Assembly: GCF_026041215.1 (NCBI RefSeq)
Contig: NZ_JAPEIQ010000006.1
Coordinates: 574,146-638,145, forward strand
Source of the DNA: Hoyosella sp. YIM 151337
GTDB lineage: Bacteria > Actinomycetota > Actinomycetes > Mycobacteriales > Mycobacteriaceae
Length of the DNA stretch: 64,000 nt
Reading direction: 5' to 3'
The notes below the pieces were generated by a model, which saw only the letters and a program-made list of their open reading frames with translations, was not told the DNA's origin and did not search any database. This document shows, piece after piece, positions 47,726 to 56,750 of this stretch. Within the stretch, counting starts at the first letter, position 1. Each line of letters begins with the position of its first letter. The position numbers were made by a program, and so were the translations under genes.

Positions 47726-49150
47726 TCACTGCGCGTCCGGCCACTCTTCGAGAGTCCGGAGGAAAAACTCGCGGACGGAGTCGACGTTTGCACTAAAATC
47801 CGCAGTATCCCAAGAGGCGACATCGATCGGCTTCCCCACCACGACGTCAACTGCTCCGCCGCGCATCACGCGACCATGCTTCCACAGCATCTCGCCGGCG
47901 TTCCGGATGATGAAGGGAATGACCGGCACCTCAGCCTGGCGCGCGATGTGGAAAGCGCCCTTCTTGAATGGCCCGAGATTCGGAGTGAGTGAGCGTGTTC
48001 CTTCCGGGGCGATCACTATCGATAATCCCCCACGCAGCGTTTCCTCGACTGGCCGCAATGCTTCTCTGGCCTGGGCCGAGTCCGCCCGATTGATGAACAC
48101 CACATCCGCGGTGCGCAAGATCGGGCCAAATACGCGGTGCGCCGCCATCTCCCGTTTGACGATCGCCGTGAAGCCCCCACGCAGTACCTTGGCGAGTATC
48201 AGCGTGTCGAGCTGACTTTGATGATTAAAGATAAAAACTGCGGGGCGCGGCGCACGCGCGTTCTCCTCGCCCTGGACACGCACGGTGATGCCAGCGAGGC
48301 GAAGCGCGACGTCAGCGCTCATCCCCGTCGCGGTGTCGACACCCAGCCGGTGGTCCCGTTTTAGTACACCGCGGCTGAGTCCGAGCCCCACCGCGCTAAG
48401 GAAGCCCCCATATCCGGCCGCCGTCCGGGCAACCCGCACCGGGCTCGTCGCGCCGCGTGAGGCGAATCGCAGTACGGGCCAGTGCTGCTGGTCCGCCACG
48501 CGTGTCAGTACGGCATCGGGGTTGACAGTCACCGCATTCCCGACCGCGGAGAGCACGTCGATGTCTTCGCTGCCATGGGAGTATCCGTAACTGTGCGCCA
48601 GATCGATGTCGTGTTCGGTGGCGAATTTCCGCACCGCACTGGCCTTCTCCCGGCGCCACAGCGGGACACCGTCGATTTTGCCGGTGAGCAGTCCGTCCCG
48701 TACTTCGAGTTTCGTCGCAAGGACGTGCGGAATCTCAAGCGACTCGGCTGCCGCTTCGGCGAGGTAACGCGGGCCGGACGTCACAAGCACCAGTGTGTGA
48801 GCCATGCGCAGGTGGGCACGGATGAGCTGCCACACTTCGGGATAAACCCGGCCAGCGATAGTGCGCTCAAAAAGCTTGCGGGCGATCGCCTCGATGTCTT
48901 CGTCTCGCCGGCCAGCCCACTCGGGGTACATCGCGCGCACCATGTCAGTGAACGTTTCTTCTGTCTTCGCAGCACGCAGCGTCCTGATGAGGCCGGTCGT
49001 GACTCCCGCATCCGTTCCGGGATCTGCATGCTGCACGCGTACCGGCCGCAGCGGCGAATAGCCTTGCAACACAGTTCCGGTGAAATCGAAGAAGGCACCG
49101 GTACCCGCCCCGGATGGCCCGCTGCGGATCCTCTCCACGGCCTCACTCAT
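47726..49150 (-). CDS. plsC: HAD-phosphatase/1-acylglycerol-3-phosphate acyltransferase fusion PlsC
   Basis: A 474-residue, two-domain protein like Rv2483c. Residues about 15-240 form a HAD domain (FFDFTGTVLQGYSPL; LVLVTSGPRYLAEAAAES; GYSHGSEDIDVLSAVG). In the first motif the second Asp of DxD is Thr. Residues about 270-474 form the PlsC acyltransferase with NHQSQLDTLIL (HX4D), INRADS and APEGTRS. It acylates lysophosphatidate on the membrane. The ATG overlaps the plsB stop by eight bases, so the two acylation steps are co-translated. Confidence 0.92.
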   Translation of the reverse strand: MSEAVERIRSGPSGAGTGAFFDFTGTVLQGYSPLRPVRVQHADPGTDAGVTTGLIRTLRAAKTEETFTDMVRAMYPEWAGRRDEDIEAIARKLFERTIAGRVYPEVWQLIRAHLRMAHTLVLVTSGPRYLAEAAAESLEIPHVLATKLEVRDGLLTGKIDGVPLWRREKASAVRKFATEHDIDLAHSYGYSHGSEDIDVLSAVGNAVTVNPDAVLTRVADQQHWPVLRFASRGATSPVRVARTAAGYGGFLSAVGLGLSRGVLKRDHRLGVDTATGMSADVALRLAGITVRVQGEENARAPRPAVFIFNHQSQLDTLILAKVLRGGFTAIVKREMAAHRVFGPILRTADVVFINRADSAQAREALRPVEETLRGGLSIVIAPEGTRSLTPNLGPFKKGAFHIARQAEVPVIPFIIRNAGEMLWKHGRVMRGGAVDVVVGKPIDVASWDTADFSANVDSVREFFLRTLEEWPDAQ

Positions 49151-51530
49151 ATCCACCTGGAAGCACCTTTCTATTCGACGGGTCGAGCGCCTCCGCGAGT
49201 CGAATGCGCTCCACCGCCTCGCCGAGTTCCTCCGCGAACAACCGCCGGTGCCGGGTGACTTGAGCGGTATCGCCAGCAAGCAGACCAAGGTTGTCCGACA
49301 GGCGGAGCGCGGACGAAAACAATTCGGTCGATATCGATTCCGGTCCGTGCAGCCGCGCCTGCAAGACCATCTGCTGACCAACGTTGACGCATTCGCTCAG
49401 CAGGGCATCGCGGTCGATCCGATCGTAGGAATTTCGCGCGGCGAGCCGCTCCGCGACGACGAGCTGGGCATCGAAGAATGAGCGAAGCACGCGGTGCGCC
49501 ATGATGAATCCAGACGCCTCGAGCTTCTCGACCACCTCTTCGATTGGAGGTTTCCGCTTTCGCCACAGCGGATCGATGAGGAGCATTTCCTCAGTGAGTT
49601 CCCGCTCGAAGTTCTCTCGCTCTGGGAAGAAGAACTCGAACTTGAGTACCGTGCGGAGCTTGTTCGCGTAGGCGAAGCCATCGCGGAGCGGGTCCGTGAA
49701 ACCAGCCTCCGCGGCATCGAGGATCGCAAGTTCTAGCAGCGCCCGATTGACGAACCAGTGGATGCCGCTGTTGCGGTAGAACGCGGCGACGAGGTGCTGG
49801 CCGCGTTCGATAGAGAAGACTGGCTCCAGACCCGCACCGTAGGTGGTCACCACTCCGGCGGTGGTCAAGTCGGCGAGCACCGCGCGCAATCCTGAGTGTG
49901 AACGCAACAATCCCACGTTCCCTGTCGGGATGTTGCGGCGACTGATGTAGGTCATCACGGGTGCGATCGCGGCGCTCACCTCACCGAGCGTCAGGGCTCG
50001 ATCGCGCACTCCGAGCAGCACAAGAGTTACCAGAGCGCTTGCCGTAATCGGGGTTACCCGGTTGATTCCAACGGCAACCTCGAAAGCTAGCTTCTGCAGG
50101 GCTTTTCGTTCGTTCTGCGCACGTGCCTCACCCGTGCCCGCAGCCGCTGAATGCGGCGTGAGCGCTGGATCACCGGCTGACGAGAGGCGCTCACGCAGCG
50201 ACAGTGGGTTGCCGAACCTGATGTAAACGTTGCCCGCCAAGAGCCGCTGCGCCTTGGCGTATTTCGCTAGCCACGTCAGACCTTCCGGCTTCTTCTTCCC
50301 GCCGCGCTGTTCTTCAGCGATCGCGCCGAGTTCGTGCAACCGTTCGTAGGCGATAGAAACTGGCACGATCACAGCGTCTTTCACACGTTCAGCCCGCACC
50401 GACGCGGCGACGTAGTTGAGTAATCCGTAACGCGGCGGGCGAAGCTTACCGGTCCTGGATCGACCGCCCTCGAAGTACCATTCGAGGTTGAAACGTTTCG
50501 AGAGCAGGTAGGCGAAGTACTCTTCGACGCACGCCTTATAGATCGCGTCATCGCCGAAACTCCGCCGGATGAAAACCGTGCCAGCACGTTTCGCCAGCGG
50601 CCCGATCGGCCAGAACGACAGGTTCGCGCCACCAAGAATGTGATTGCGCGGAAAGTCATTGCGCCCTAGGAAATCATTGAGCACCAGTGCGTCAGCGTAC
50701 GAACGATGCGAGGGCAAAAAGATCAGCGGATACTCCCGGTTGATGCGGCGCAAGTCTTCGAGTTCTGCGCTGTCTGCGTGGACGGTCCATGCACTCGCGT
50801 GCAGTGGCCGCATCGTTTGGGAGAAGAGGTCGGTTGCCAGTCTGCTCTGAACCGCAACGAGTTCACGCAAACACTCACGGGCCCGTGCGAATGCGTCTTT
50901 GTACGGCAGTTGAGCTTCATCAGCGATCTCCGCGAGACGGCGCTGAAATGCCGCCGAATCAAGTATCTGCTCGACGACCAGCCTCGGCACTTTGTACCGG
51001 TCACCAATGAGTGTCCGCTCCGCGCGGTCAAGCGCAACGACGGCCGACCGGTGGATGTAGCGGGCGAGCGATTGTGGCCCCGGCTCACCAGCCTCCCGCC
51101 GGTGCCGCCGCCGGAGTTCGCTGAGTGTCGCGGGCTCGCCGGTGAGCACCTGCACGCGTTCCGGCGCACGCTGGACAATCTTGCGCTGCGCCAGCACGTT
51201 GGGGCTGCGCGGATTCGTGAACTTCAGCAGGTCAGACCAGCGTGCGCCACGCCCGCCTTCGCGCTCAGGCGGAAACCACGCAACCTTGACTGGCACGACG
51301 AGCGGATCGTCTTGCCGCCCCGCGAGGGCACCAGCAATATCCGCTACTTCGAGAAGCAGGCGCGACGGTCGTTCGGCGACCGCCGAAGCGGTAAACCTGC
51401 GCCAGTTGCCCTCATCAAGCCAGCGTTCGACGAGTTCGCGTTCCACCCGAGTGCGGACATCAGCGAGGAACGCCAGAGGTCTGGCGCCACTCGACATGTC
51501 CGGCGCGGAATCACTTTCCACACCATTCAT
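49143..51530 (-). CDS. plsB: Glycerol-3-phosphate 1-O-acyltransferase PlsB
   Basis: 795 residues, the full PlsB2 (Rv2482c) length. The acyltransferase core has LPSHRSYADALVLNDFL (HX4D), FIRRSFGDDAIYK, WYFEGGRSRTGKLRPPRYG and VIVPVSIAYERL. It adds the first acyl chain to glycerol-3-phosphate. The ATG at 51530 (MNGVESDSAPDMSS) is chosen; ATG 11 codons later is possible. It is divergent from the YibE/F gene across 46 bases. Confidence 0.94.
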   Translation of the reverse strand: MNGVESDSAPDMSSGARPLAFLADVRTRVERELVERWLDEGNWRRFTASAVAERPSRLLLEVADIAGALAGRQDDPLVVPVKVAWFPPEREGGRGARWSDLLKFTNPRSPNVLAQRKIVQRAPERVQVLTGEPATLSELRRRHRREAGEPGPQSLARYIHRSAVVALDRAERTLIGDRYKVPRLVVEQILDSAAFQRRLAEIADEAQLPYKDAFARARECLRELVAVQSRLATDLFSQTMRPLHASAWTVHADSAELEDLRRINREYPLIFLPSHRSYADALVLNDFLGRNDFPRNHILGGANLSFWPIGPLAKRAGTVFIRRSFGDDAIYKACVEEYFAYLLSKRFNLEWYFEGGRSRTGKLRPPRYGLLNYVAASVRAERVKDAVIVPVSIAYERLHELGAIAEEQRGGKKKPEGLTWLAKYAKAQRLLAGNVYIRFGNPLSLRERLSSAGDPALTPHSAAAGTGEARAQNERKALQKLAFEVAVGINRVTPITASALVTLVLLGVRDRALTLGEVSAAIAPVMTYISRRNIPTGNVGLLRSHSGLRAVLADLTTAGVVTTYGAGLEPVFSIERGQHLVAAFYRNSGIHWFVNRALLELAILDAAEAGFTDPLRDGFAYANKLRTVLKFEFFFPERENFERELTEEMLLIDPLWRKRKPPIEEVVEKLEASGFIMAHRVLRSFFDAQLVVAERLAARNSYDRIDRDALLSECVNVGQQMVLQARLHGPESISTELFSSALRLSDNLGLLAGDTAQVTRHRRLFAEELGEAVERIRLAEALDPSNRKVLPGGYE

Positions 51531-51563
51531 TCTGCTTAATCCACGGGCTGCGCGTGGGAGAAC

Positions 51564-51569
51564 TACGCT
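51564..51569 (+). promoter_or_regulatory. -10 element for leaderless transcription of the YibE/F gene
   Basis: TACGCT (TANNNT) ends seven bases before the GTG start at 51577. No SD is present. Confidence 0.45.
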
Positions 51570-51576
51570 GTCAGTC

Positions 51577-52914
51577 GTGCAAAGCGACTCCACCCCTGGT
51601 CAGGGCACCGGCGATTCCGAGAACGAAGCACGCGCCCGCGCCAGCGACGCGAGCGCAGCCGGGCATGGGCACAGTCACGGCCATGGCGGACCCGCCCCCC
51701 TCGGCCCGCTTGCCGCTCGTGTCGTCGTGGGCCTTCTCATCATCATCGCGATCGTCGTCGCGATTGGTGCCGCGGTGTTGTGGCCGGGTCCGCAGCGTGT
51801 CGATGTCCCGCTTCCCTTCCAGACCGCCACTGGTGAAGCTGTGGAAACAGAGGCAGGCACGGTCGTCGAATCGGGGCTTGGCCCGTGCGGCTCACCGGAT
51901 GCCTCGATGGTGTTCAGCGGCGGACCGCAGCCGCCGCCGGGCATAGGCTACGAGTGCTTTCGCGCGGTGGTCAGTATCGACTCCGGGGCCGACGCCGGCC
52001 GCCTGACCCTGTTCGAATGGGTTCCAGGGCCGGGCCAGCCGAACCTGCAGCAAGGTGACTCGATTCGGCTTGTTCGCGGGACAGATGCGACCGGACTGAC
52101 GCGGTACGGATTTTACGATTACGAGCGCGGTGTTCCGCTGACGCTGCTGGCCTTCGCCTTCGCCGCTATCGTCGTTCTGGTGGCGAGGTGGCGCGGCTTC
52201 CGCGCGTTGCTGGGCATCTTCCTGGCCTTTCTCGTCCTGGTGATGTTCGTGCTGCCCGCACTGCTCGATGGGAAACCGGCGGTGCCGGTTGCACTCGTCG
52301 GCGGCGCGATAATCCTGTACGCCGCGTTGTACCTGGCCCATGGCGTCAATCTCCGCACGAGTTCAGCGCTGCTGGGTACGCTGACATCGCTCGTGCTCGC
52401 CGCGGTACTGTCGTGGCTAGCGATCGAGTCACTCACGCTGACGGGGCTCTCGGAGGAACAGAACACCCAGATTCAGGCGTACCTGCAGCATGTGAGCATC
52501 AGTGGGCTGCTTCTCGCGGGCTTCATCATCGGTTCGCTCGGTGTCCTCAACGATGTGACGATCACTCAAGCCGCGACAGCGTTCGAATTGGCGCGCCTTG
52601 AACCGGAAGCGTCGCGGACGAGTGTCTTCAGCGCGACGATGCGCGTCGGGCGCGACCACATCGCCAGCACCGTGTACACGCTGGTGCTGGCTTACGCGGG
52701 CAGTGCGCTGCCGCTGCTGCTTCTGTTCAGCGTCGCGGGCCGCTCCCTCGGTGACGTCATCACCAGCGAGATTGTGGCGATTGAGCTTGCCCGATCGTTC
52801 GTGGGCGGGATCGCCCTCACCTTGTCTGTTCCCTTAACGAGTTTCATCGCCGTGCTGCTCGCGCGGCCGCCCGGCTACCTGCCGCAGCCCGAAGGTTCGG
52901 TGAACTCACAGTAG
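51577..52914 (+). CDS. YibE/F-family membrane protein with His-rich N-terminus
   Basis: 445 residues. The cytoplasmic N-terminus carries AAGHGHSHGHGG, a likely metal-binding run. One helix (about 52-72) is followed by an external domain of about 120 residues with a cysteine pair and then seven helices of the YibE/F family. Typical words are FRALLGIFLAFLVLVMFVLP and GSLGVLNDVTITQAATAFEL. The family function is unknown. The start is fixed by the leaderless promoter. It converges on the VKOR gene with a nine-base overlap. Confidence 0.85.
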   Translation: MQSDSTPGQGTGDSENEARARASDASAAGHGHSHGHGGPAPLGPLAARVVVGLLIIIAIVVAIGAAVLWPGPQRVDVPLPFQTATGEAVETEAGTVVESGLGPCGSPDASMVFSGGPQPPPGIGYECFRAVVSIDSGADAGRLTLFEWVPGPGQPNLQQGDSIRLVRGTDATGLTRYGFYDYERGVPLTLLAFAFAAIVVLVARWRGFRALLGIFLAFLVLVMFVLPALLDGKPAVPVALVGGAIILYAALYLAHGVNLRTSSALLGTLTSLVLAAVLSWLAIESLTLTGLSEEQNTQIQAYLQHVSISGLLLAGFIIGSLGVLNDVTITQAATAFELARLEPEASRTSVFSATMRVGRDHIASTVYTLVLAYAGSALPLLLLFSVAGRSLGDVITSEIVAIELARSFVGGIALTLSVPLTSFIAVLLARPPGYLPQPEGSVNSQ

Positions 52915-53523
52915 AGTGCGCCAGTAATCCCAGAACCGCTCGAGTATCAGGAGCGCCACACCGGCGTACCAGACCACCGCGAGATTCCAGCGCCAGCGGA
53001 AAACAGCGGCGCTCAGCCCCGCGCTCCACCTGGGCGGCCACGCCGCACGGGCCACAACGATGAAAAGCGGTAGCTGGACTGCCCACACCACCATGCAGTA
53101 CGGACACAGCGCGCCGATCCGGTACAGGCTCTGGAATATCAGCCAGTGCACAAATACAAGCCCCAGCAGGCAGCCGACTCCGAGCCCTCCCCAGTACCAG
53201 CGCGGCAAGCGGGCACCGGCTGCCACCACGACGCCGCTGGTGATAACCACGGTGAACGCCACGAGGCCGAGCAGAGGGTTCGGGAACCCGAACACCGAGG
53301 CCTGCTCCGTTGTCATGACCGAACCGCACGAGATGACTGGATTGAAGCTGCACGACGGCACGTACTCGGGTTCGATGAAGAGACGGAACCGCTCGTAGGT
53401 CAGCGCTGCCGCGCTCAGGAGACCTAGTCCCCCGAGCACGACCAGCGCCCAGGCTGTTGCGACGCGCGTGGGCGGTGCGTCCGAGTCAGCCGCCGTGGCT
53501 GTCACTGCAGCCTCCTGAGTCAC
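52906..53523 (-). CDS. Vitamin K epoxide reductase-family protein (VKOR)
   Basis: A 205-residue membrane thiol oxidoreductase with about five helices. The redox pairs are CSFNPVISC (periplasmic loop) and CPYC at the start of a later helix. In mycobacteria VKOR re-oxidises DsbA with menaquinone, replacing DsbB. It overlaps the upstream DsbA-like gene as ATGA, which supports that partnership. Confidence 0.92.
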   Translation of the reverse strand: MTQEAAVTATAADSDAPPTRVATAWALVVLGGLGLLSAAALTYERFRLFIEPEYVPSCSFNPVISCGSVMTTEQASVFGFPNPLLGLVAFTVVITSGVVVAAGARLPRWYWGGLGVGCLLGLVFVHWLIFQSLYRIGALCPYCMVVWAVQLPLFIVVARAAWPPRWSAGLSAAVFRWRWNLAVVWYAGVALLILERFWDYWRTLL

Positions 53524-54257
53524 TGTGCAGCCTGTACTGCCGCACGCAGCCCGTCCGGTGTCATGTCATCGACCGGGTCACCATTAATCAGCACGGTGGG
53601 CGTGCCGCGCACCCCGGCATTGCTGGACTCGGCGGTCGCGTTCGCGACGTCGTTCGCGTAGCGCACCTCGCTCACACATTGGGTGAGCTCTTCAGAGTCC
53701 GCCCCAGCGTTCCCGGCGATGTCAAGCATCTGCTCATTAGTTAGCCCGGCGCCGCCCTCGGTCGGCTGCTGGGCGTACATCTGCGCTTGCCAGTCAAGCC
53801 AGGCTTCAGGGGCATGCTCGGCCACGCACCGTGCGGCCGACGCAGCACGCGTCGAGTACTGCGTGGTGGAGGCGCGATCGAGAATCGCGATCGGGTGGTA
53901 CACGACACGTGCCTCGCCGGTTTCAGCGAGGTCACGAAGAGTGTCTCCGGAAATCGTTTCGAACTGGCGGCACGCCGGACATTGGAAATCCTCGTACACC
54001 TCCAGCGTGACGGCCGCATCTGCAGGACCGAATGCGATGCCCTGCTCGCTCGCGGTACCTGGACTCGCCCCCTCGTCCGCAGAGCGCTGATTAATGACCA
54101 CTACCGCGATGACGACGGCAATGAGCAGGATCACGCCGGTTACCACCGCCCTGATGATCATCGCGCGGCGTTTCTCACCTAGCTGCTGCTGGGTCACGAA
54201 TCCCGGTTTGGGACGTTGATTCACTGGTTTCTCCTTGACGGTTCGTTTCCGCTTCAC
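53520..54257 (-). CDS. DsbA-like membrane-anchored thiol oxidoreductase
   Basis: 245 residues: a basic N-terminus, one membrane anchor (about 33-55) and a thioredoxin-fold DSBA domain with the active site CPAC in YEDFQCPACRQFE. The cis-Pro loop is GVRGTPTVLING. Two more Cys in the helical insert (RCVAEH, TQCVSE) could form a structural disulfide. The predicted role is to introduce disulfides into exported proteins, coupled to the following VKOR. Confidence 0.9.
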   Translation of the reverse strand: MKRKRTVKEKPVNQRPKPGFVTQQQLGEKRRAMIIRAVVTGVILLIAVVIAVVVINQRSADEGASPGTASEQGIAFGPADAAVTLEVYEDFQCPACRQFETISGDTLRDLAETGEARVVYHPIAILDRASTTQYSTRAASAARCVAEHAPEAWLDWQAQMYAQQPTEGGAGLTNEQMLDIAGNAGADSEELTQCVSEVRYANDVANATAESSNAGVRGTPTVLINGDPVDDMTPDGLRAAVQAAQ

Positions 54258-54272
54258 GTGTGCGCACCCGCG

Positions 54273-55505
54273 CTACACGGAATCGAAAAGCTGCTGACCA
54301 AGATACTGGCCGGGCTGGCATCCTGGCGGGATCGCGAAGACCGCGGAGCCGACGGGCGTTGTCCATTCGTTGAGAACGTCGAACTCCGCGAGCCGCTCCT
54401 GCACCGGCAGGAACTGCGTGGTTATGTCCGCCTGATACGCCGCGAACAGCAGGCCCGTGTTGCTGATCGCCCCACCGCTTGGCGGATCGTCGTAGTTGTA
54501 CGCGCGGCGGAAGAAGACTTCACTGGGATGTTGCGGGTGGGCGCGCGCGATATGCGACGAGGGAGGGATAACCGGCAGGCCGAAACGGTCTGACGCAGCG
54601 AAATCCGGTTCATCGTGTTCCTCGTTGCCGGTGAGGGGTGCGCCGTTCGCGATCCGGCGCCCGACCGACAGTTCGCGCGCGTCGCGGCCGAGCTCATCCC
54701 ATGTGTCGAGGTCCATCCTGATCCGCCGAAGCACCAACTGGGTGCCGCCCCGGAACCAGGGAGCCTGCGCACCATCCGACCACACAAGCCGGCCAAAGCC
54801 AGCATCCTCTGGTTTCGGGTTCGCCGTTCCATCAAGCTGCCCCATGAGGTTGCGCATCGTGGTGCCTTCCGGCTGGCTGCCCCGCGCATCCCGGAAACCC
54901 CGCTGCACCCACCGCGGTGTGACGAGTGAGCGCACACTGCGGCTGAGTATGCGTAGTGCGTGTGCGAGCGGCAGCGGATCGTCAGCGCACACCTGAAGGA
55001 GGAGGTCACCGCCAGTGAAGCCGGGATCAAGCTCATCGATCCGGTAGGCCGGGAGCTGCGCGATTCCCGGTGGACGAAGATGCGGCGCTCCTATCACGTC
55101 GAAAAGCCGTGGGCCGAAGCCGACGGTAATGGTGAGTCGGGACGGGCTAGTAGCCAGTTCCGCTTCCGAATCCGCCAGGCCGGGGATCCCCTGCGTGAGG
55201 CGCGCAGCATCATCCGTCCAGGCACGCAGCAGGCCGGCTACGCGTTGCCGGTCTGTTCCCGGCGCCAGATCGTAGGCAGCGAAGACGGCGTGCGCTTGCG
55301 CCGGTGTGGTTACGCCAGCCTGATGATCCCCGTAAAAGGCAACGGTTTGCTGGCCTGTTGTACCAGCCCGGGCTGCGGCAGTGCTGCTTCGCTTCACCGA
55401 AGCGGCACCCCAGCCAGTTCCAGCGGCACCCAGCGCCACCGCGCCAGTGCCGAGCAAGCGGCGGCGCGACAGCCCCGGTCGGCTTCTAGTGTCCGGTTCG
55501 GGCAT
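54273..55505 (-). CDS. DyP-type haem peroxidase, Tat-exported
   Basis: 410 residues. The N-terminus has the twin-arginine motif LSRRRLLGTGAVALGAAG. The DyP signatures are GQLDGTANP (GxxDG with the catalytic Asp) and SHIARAHPQ with the haem-ligand His; an Arg near FRRAYNYDD fits the distal site. It resembles EfeB and Streptomyces DtpA. The ATG at 55505 overlaps the PCuAC gene by 20 bases. It would act folded and haem-loaded outside the membrane. Confidence 0.92.
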   Translation of the reverse strand: MPEPDTRSRPGLSRRRLLGTGAVALGAAGTGWGAASVKRSSTAAARAGTTGQQTVAFYGDHQAGVTTPAQAHAVFAAYDLAPGTDRQRVAGLLRAWTDDAARLTQGIPGLADSEAELATSPSRLTITVGFGPRLFDVIGAPHLRPPGIAQLPAYRIDELDPGFTGGDLLLQVCADDPLPLAHALRILSRSVRSLVTPRWVQRGFRDARGSQPEGTTMRNLMGQLDGTANPKPEDAGFGRLVWSDGAQAPWFRGGTQLVLRRIRMDLDTWDELGRDARELSVGRRIANGAPLTGNEEHDEPDFAASDRFGLPVIPPSSHIARAHPQHPSEVFFRRAYNYDDPPSGGAISNTGLLFAAYQADITTQFLPVQERLAEFDVLNEWTTPVGSAVFAIPPGCQPGQYLGQQLFDSV

Positions 55506-56064
55506 CGCCGTGAGTCTCCTCCCTGTGGTGTTCCGGGCTTCCGCCGTCGTGCATTGGCATGTAGTCCTCATCGCCTCCGGCGAAATCGCGGGCCGCGAAG
55601 CCGACTGTCGTTTCCGAGCCGTCCGCGAAGCGCAGCGTGATGGGAACGTCCATACCTGGTGTGATGGCTTCCGTGAGATCCATCAGCATGAGGTGATCTC
55701 CGCCCGGCGCGAGAAGATGCTGCGCACTGCCGGCGACGCGGATGCCATCATCCTTCTGTCGCATCGCCGATTGCCCGGCGTCAGTGATGACCTCATGTAT
55801 TTCCGCCCGGTCCGTCAGCGGACTATCGACGGCGATGATGTGCACCTCAGTGCCGGATGTATTGGTGAGTTCGCCGAATGCCGCGACCATGCCGCTGTCA
55901 GCGGCCCGGATCCATGGGTCCGTAACCGTAAGCGCGGCGGCGTGCGTGGCTTCCGGAGCGGTGGATTGATCGTCCGCCGCGCAGGCTGTCAGGAATGGTG
56001 CCGCCGCCGCGGTGAGTGCGAGAGCGACCGCGGACATGCGTGTATGTGTGCGTAAGTGCACCAC
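55486..56064 (-). CDS. PCuAC-domain copper chaperone lipoprotein
   Basis: 192 residues with a signal peptide and lipobox (LTACAAD). The PCuAC domain carries the conserved copper ligands (EIHEV...SAMRQ and HLLAPGGDHLMLMDL). The C-terminus is Met/His-rich (YMPMHDGGSPEHHREETHGD), which may bind further copper. The relative in Streptomyces (ECuC) works with a DyP peroxidase on extracytoplasmic copper delivery. Tandem GTG codons make the start uncertain by one residue; ATG 56037 is possible. Confidence 0.85.
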   Translation of the reverse strand: MVHLRTHTRMSAVALALTAAAAPFLTACAADDQSTAPEATHAAALTVTDPWIRAADSGMVAAFGELTNTSGTEVHIIAVDSPLTDRAEIHEVITDAGQSAMRQKDDGIRVAGSAQHLLAPGGDHLMLMDLTEAITPGMDVPITLRFADGSETTVGFAARDFAGGDEDYMPMHDGGSPEHHREETHGDARTGH

Positions 56065-56159
56065 AGTTTTCTCCCTGTGCTCGATTCGTGCGTCGCCGCG
56101 GTCGGCGTGCGCACGTGCAAACGCTGCACCGCAGAATCGGTGTCAGCGCCGTGAAGTGG

Positions 56160-56711
56160 TCACGTAGCAGGGGCAGTGCAGGCTGCGCCTGCCATCCACC
56201 GGGGAGGTCCGCGAGTGCCGCCGCGAGCGACACACAGCACGCCTGGACCGACGCCAATGGGGGTGCTGCGCGGCATCGCCGGGGGTATAAGCCGGACGGG
56301 CAGTGGCGCAATGAGCAGCCGCACAATCCCGGTGATCGTCGCACCGAGCGCTGTGAAGCCATGTTCGGCAGCATGGATGAGAGCCGCTGCGACACCGATC
56401 GCGACGATGTGGGCTGCGAGCATTCCGGCACTGTGGTGAGCGGCCGCCGCGGTGTGCGCGCAGCCGAGCGCGAGCACACCGTGACCCGCGAGCTGACCAG
56501 CCGCGAGTACGGCCCCGACCCCGGCCCGGGAGCCTAAGCGCGGCACCGCTGCAACCGCACCGACAGCGGCGCACGTGAGCGCAAGGAGGAAGAACACGGA
56601 GAGCGGCGGAAGCGCGCCACCTGCCGCAGTATGCGCAGCTACTGACACCGCGGCGGTGAATCCGCCGACGGTGAGCCCGCGCAGCTGCGGTGCTATACGG
56701 CGACGGTCCAC
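56160..56711 (-). CDS. His-rich membrane protein upstream of the PCuAC gene
   Basis: 183 residues with about five hydrophobic helices. Several His lie within or next to helices (CAHTAAAAHHSAGMLAAHIV, ALIHAAEHGF), suggesting metal involvement. Its stop is 95 bases before the PCuAC start on the same strand, so it may be the first gene of the operon. No named family is recognised. Confidence 0.6.
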   Translation of the reverse strand: MDRRRIAPQLRGLTVGGFTAAVSVAAHTAAGGALPPLSVFFLLALTCAAVGAVAAVPRLGSRAGVGAVLAAGQLAGHGVLALGCAHTAAAAHHSAGMLAAHIVAIGVAAALIHAAEHGFTALGATITGIVRLLIAPLPVRLIPPAMPRSTPIGVGPGVLCVARGGTRGPPRWMAGAACTAPAT

Positions 56712-56750
56712 GCCACCACAATAGCGCTGCCGGCGCTGCGCGTTGCCCTG

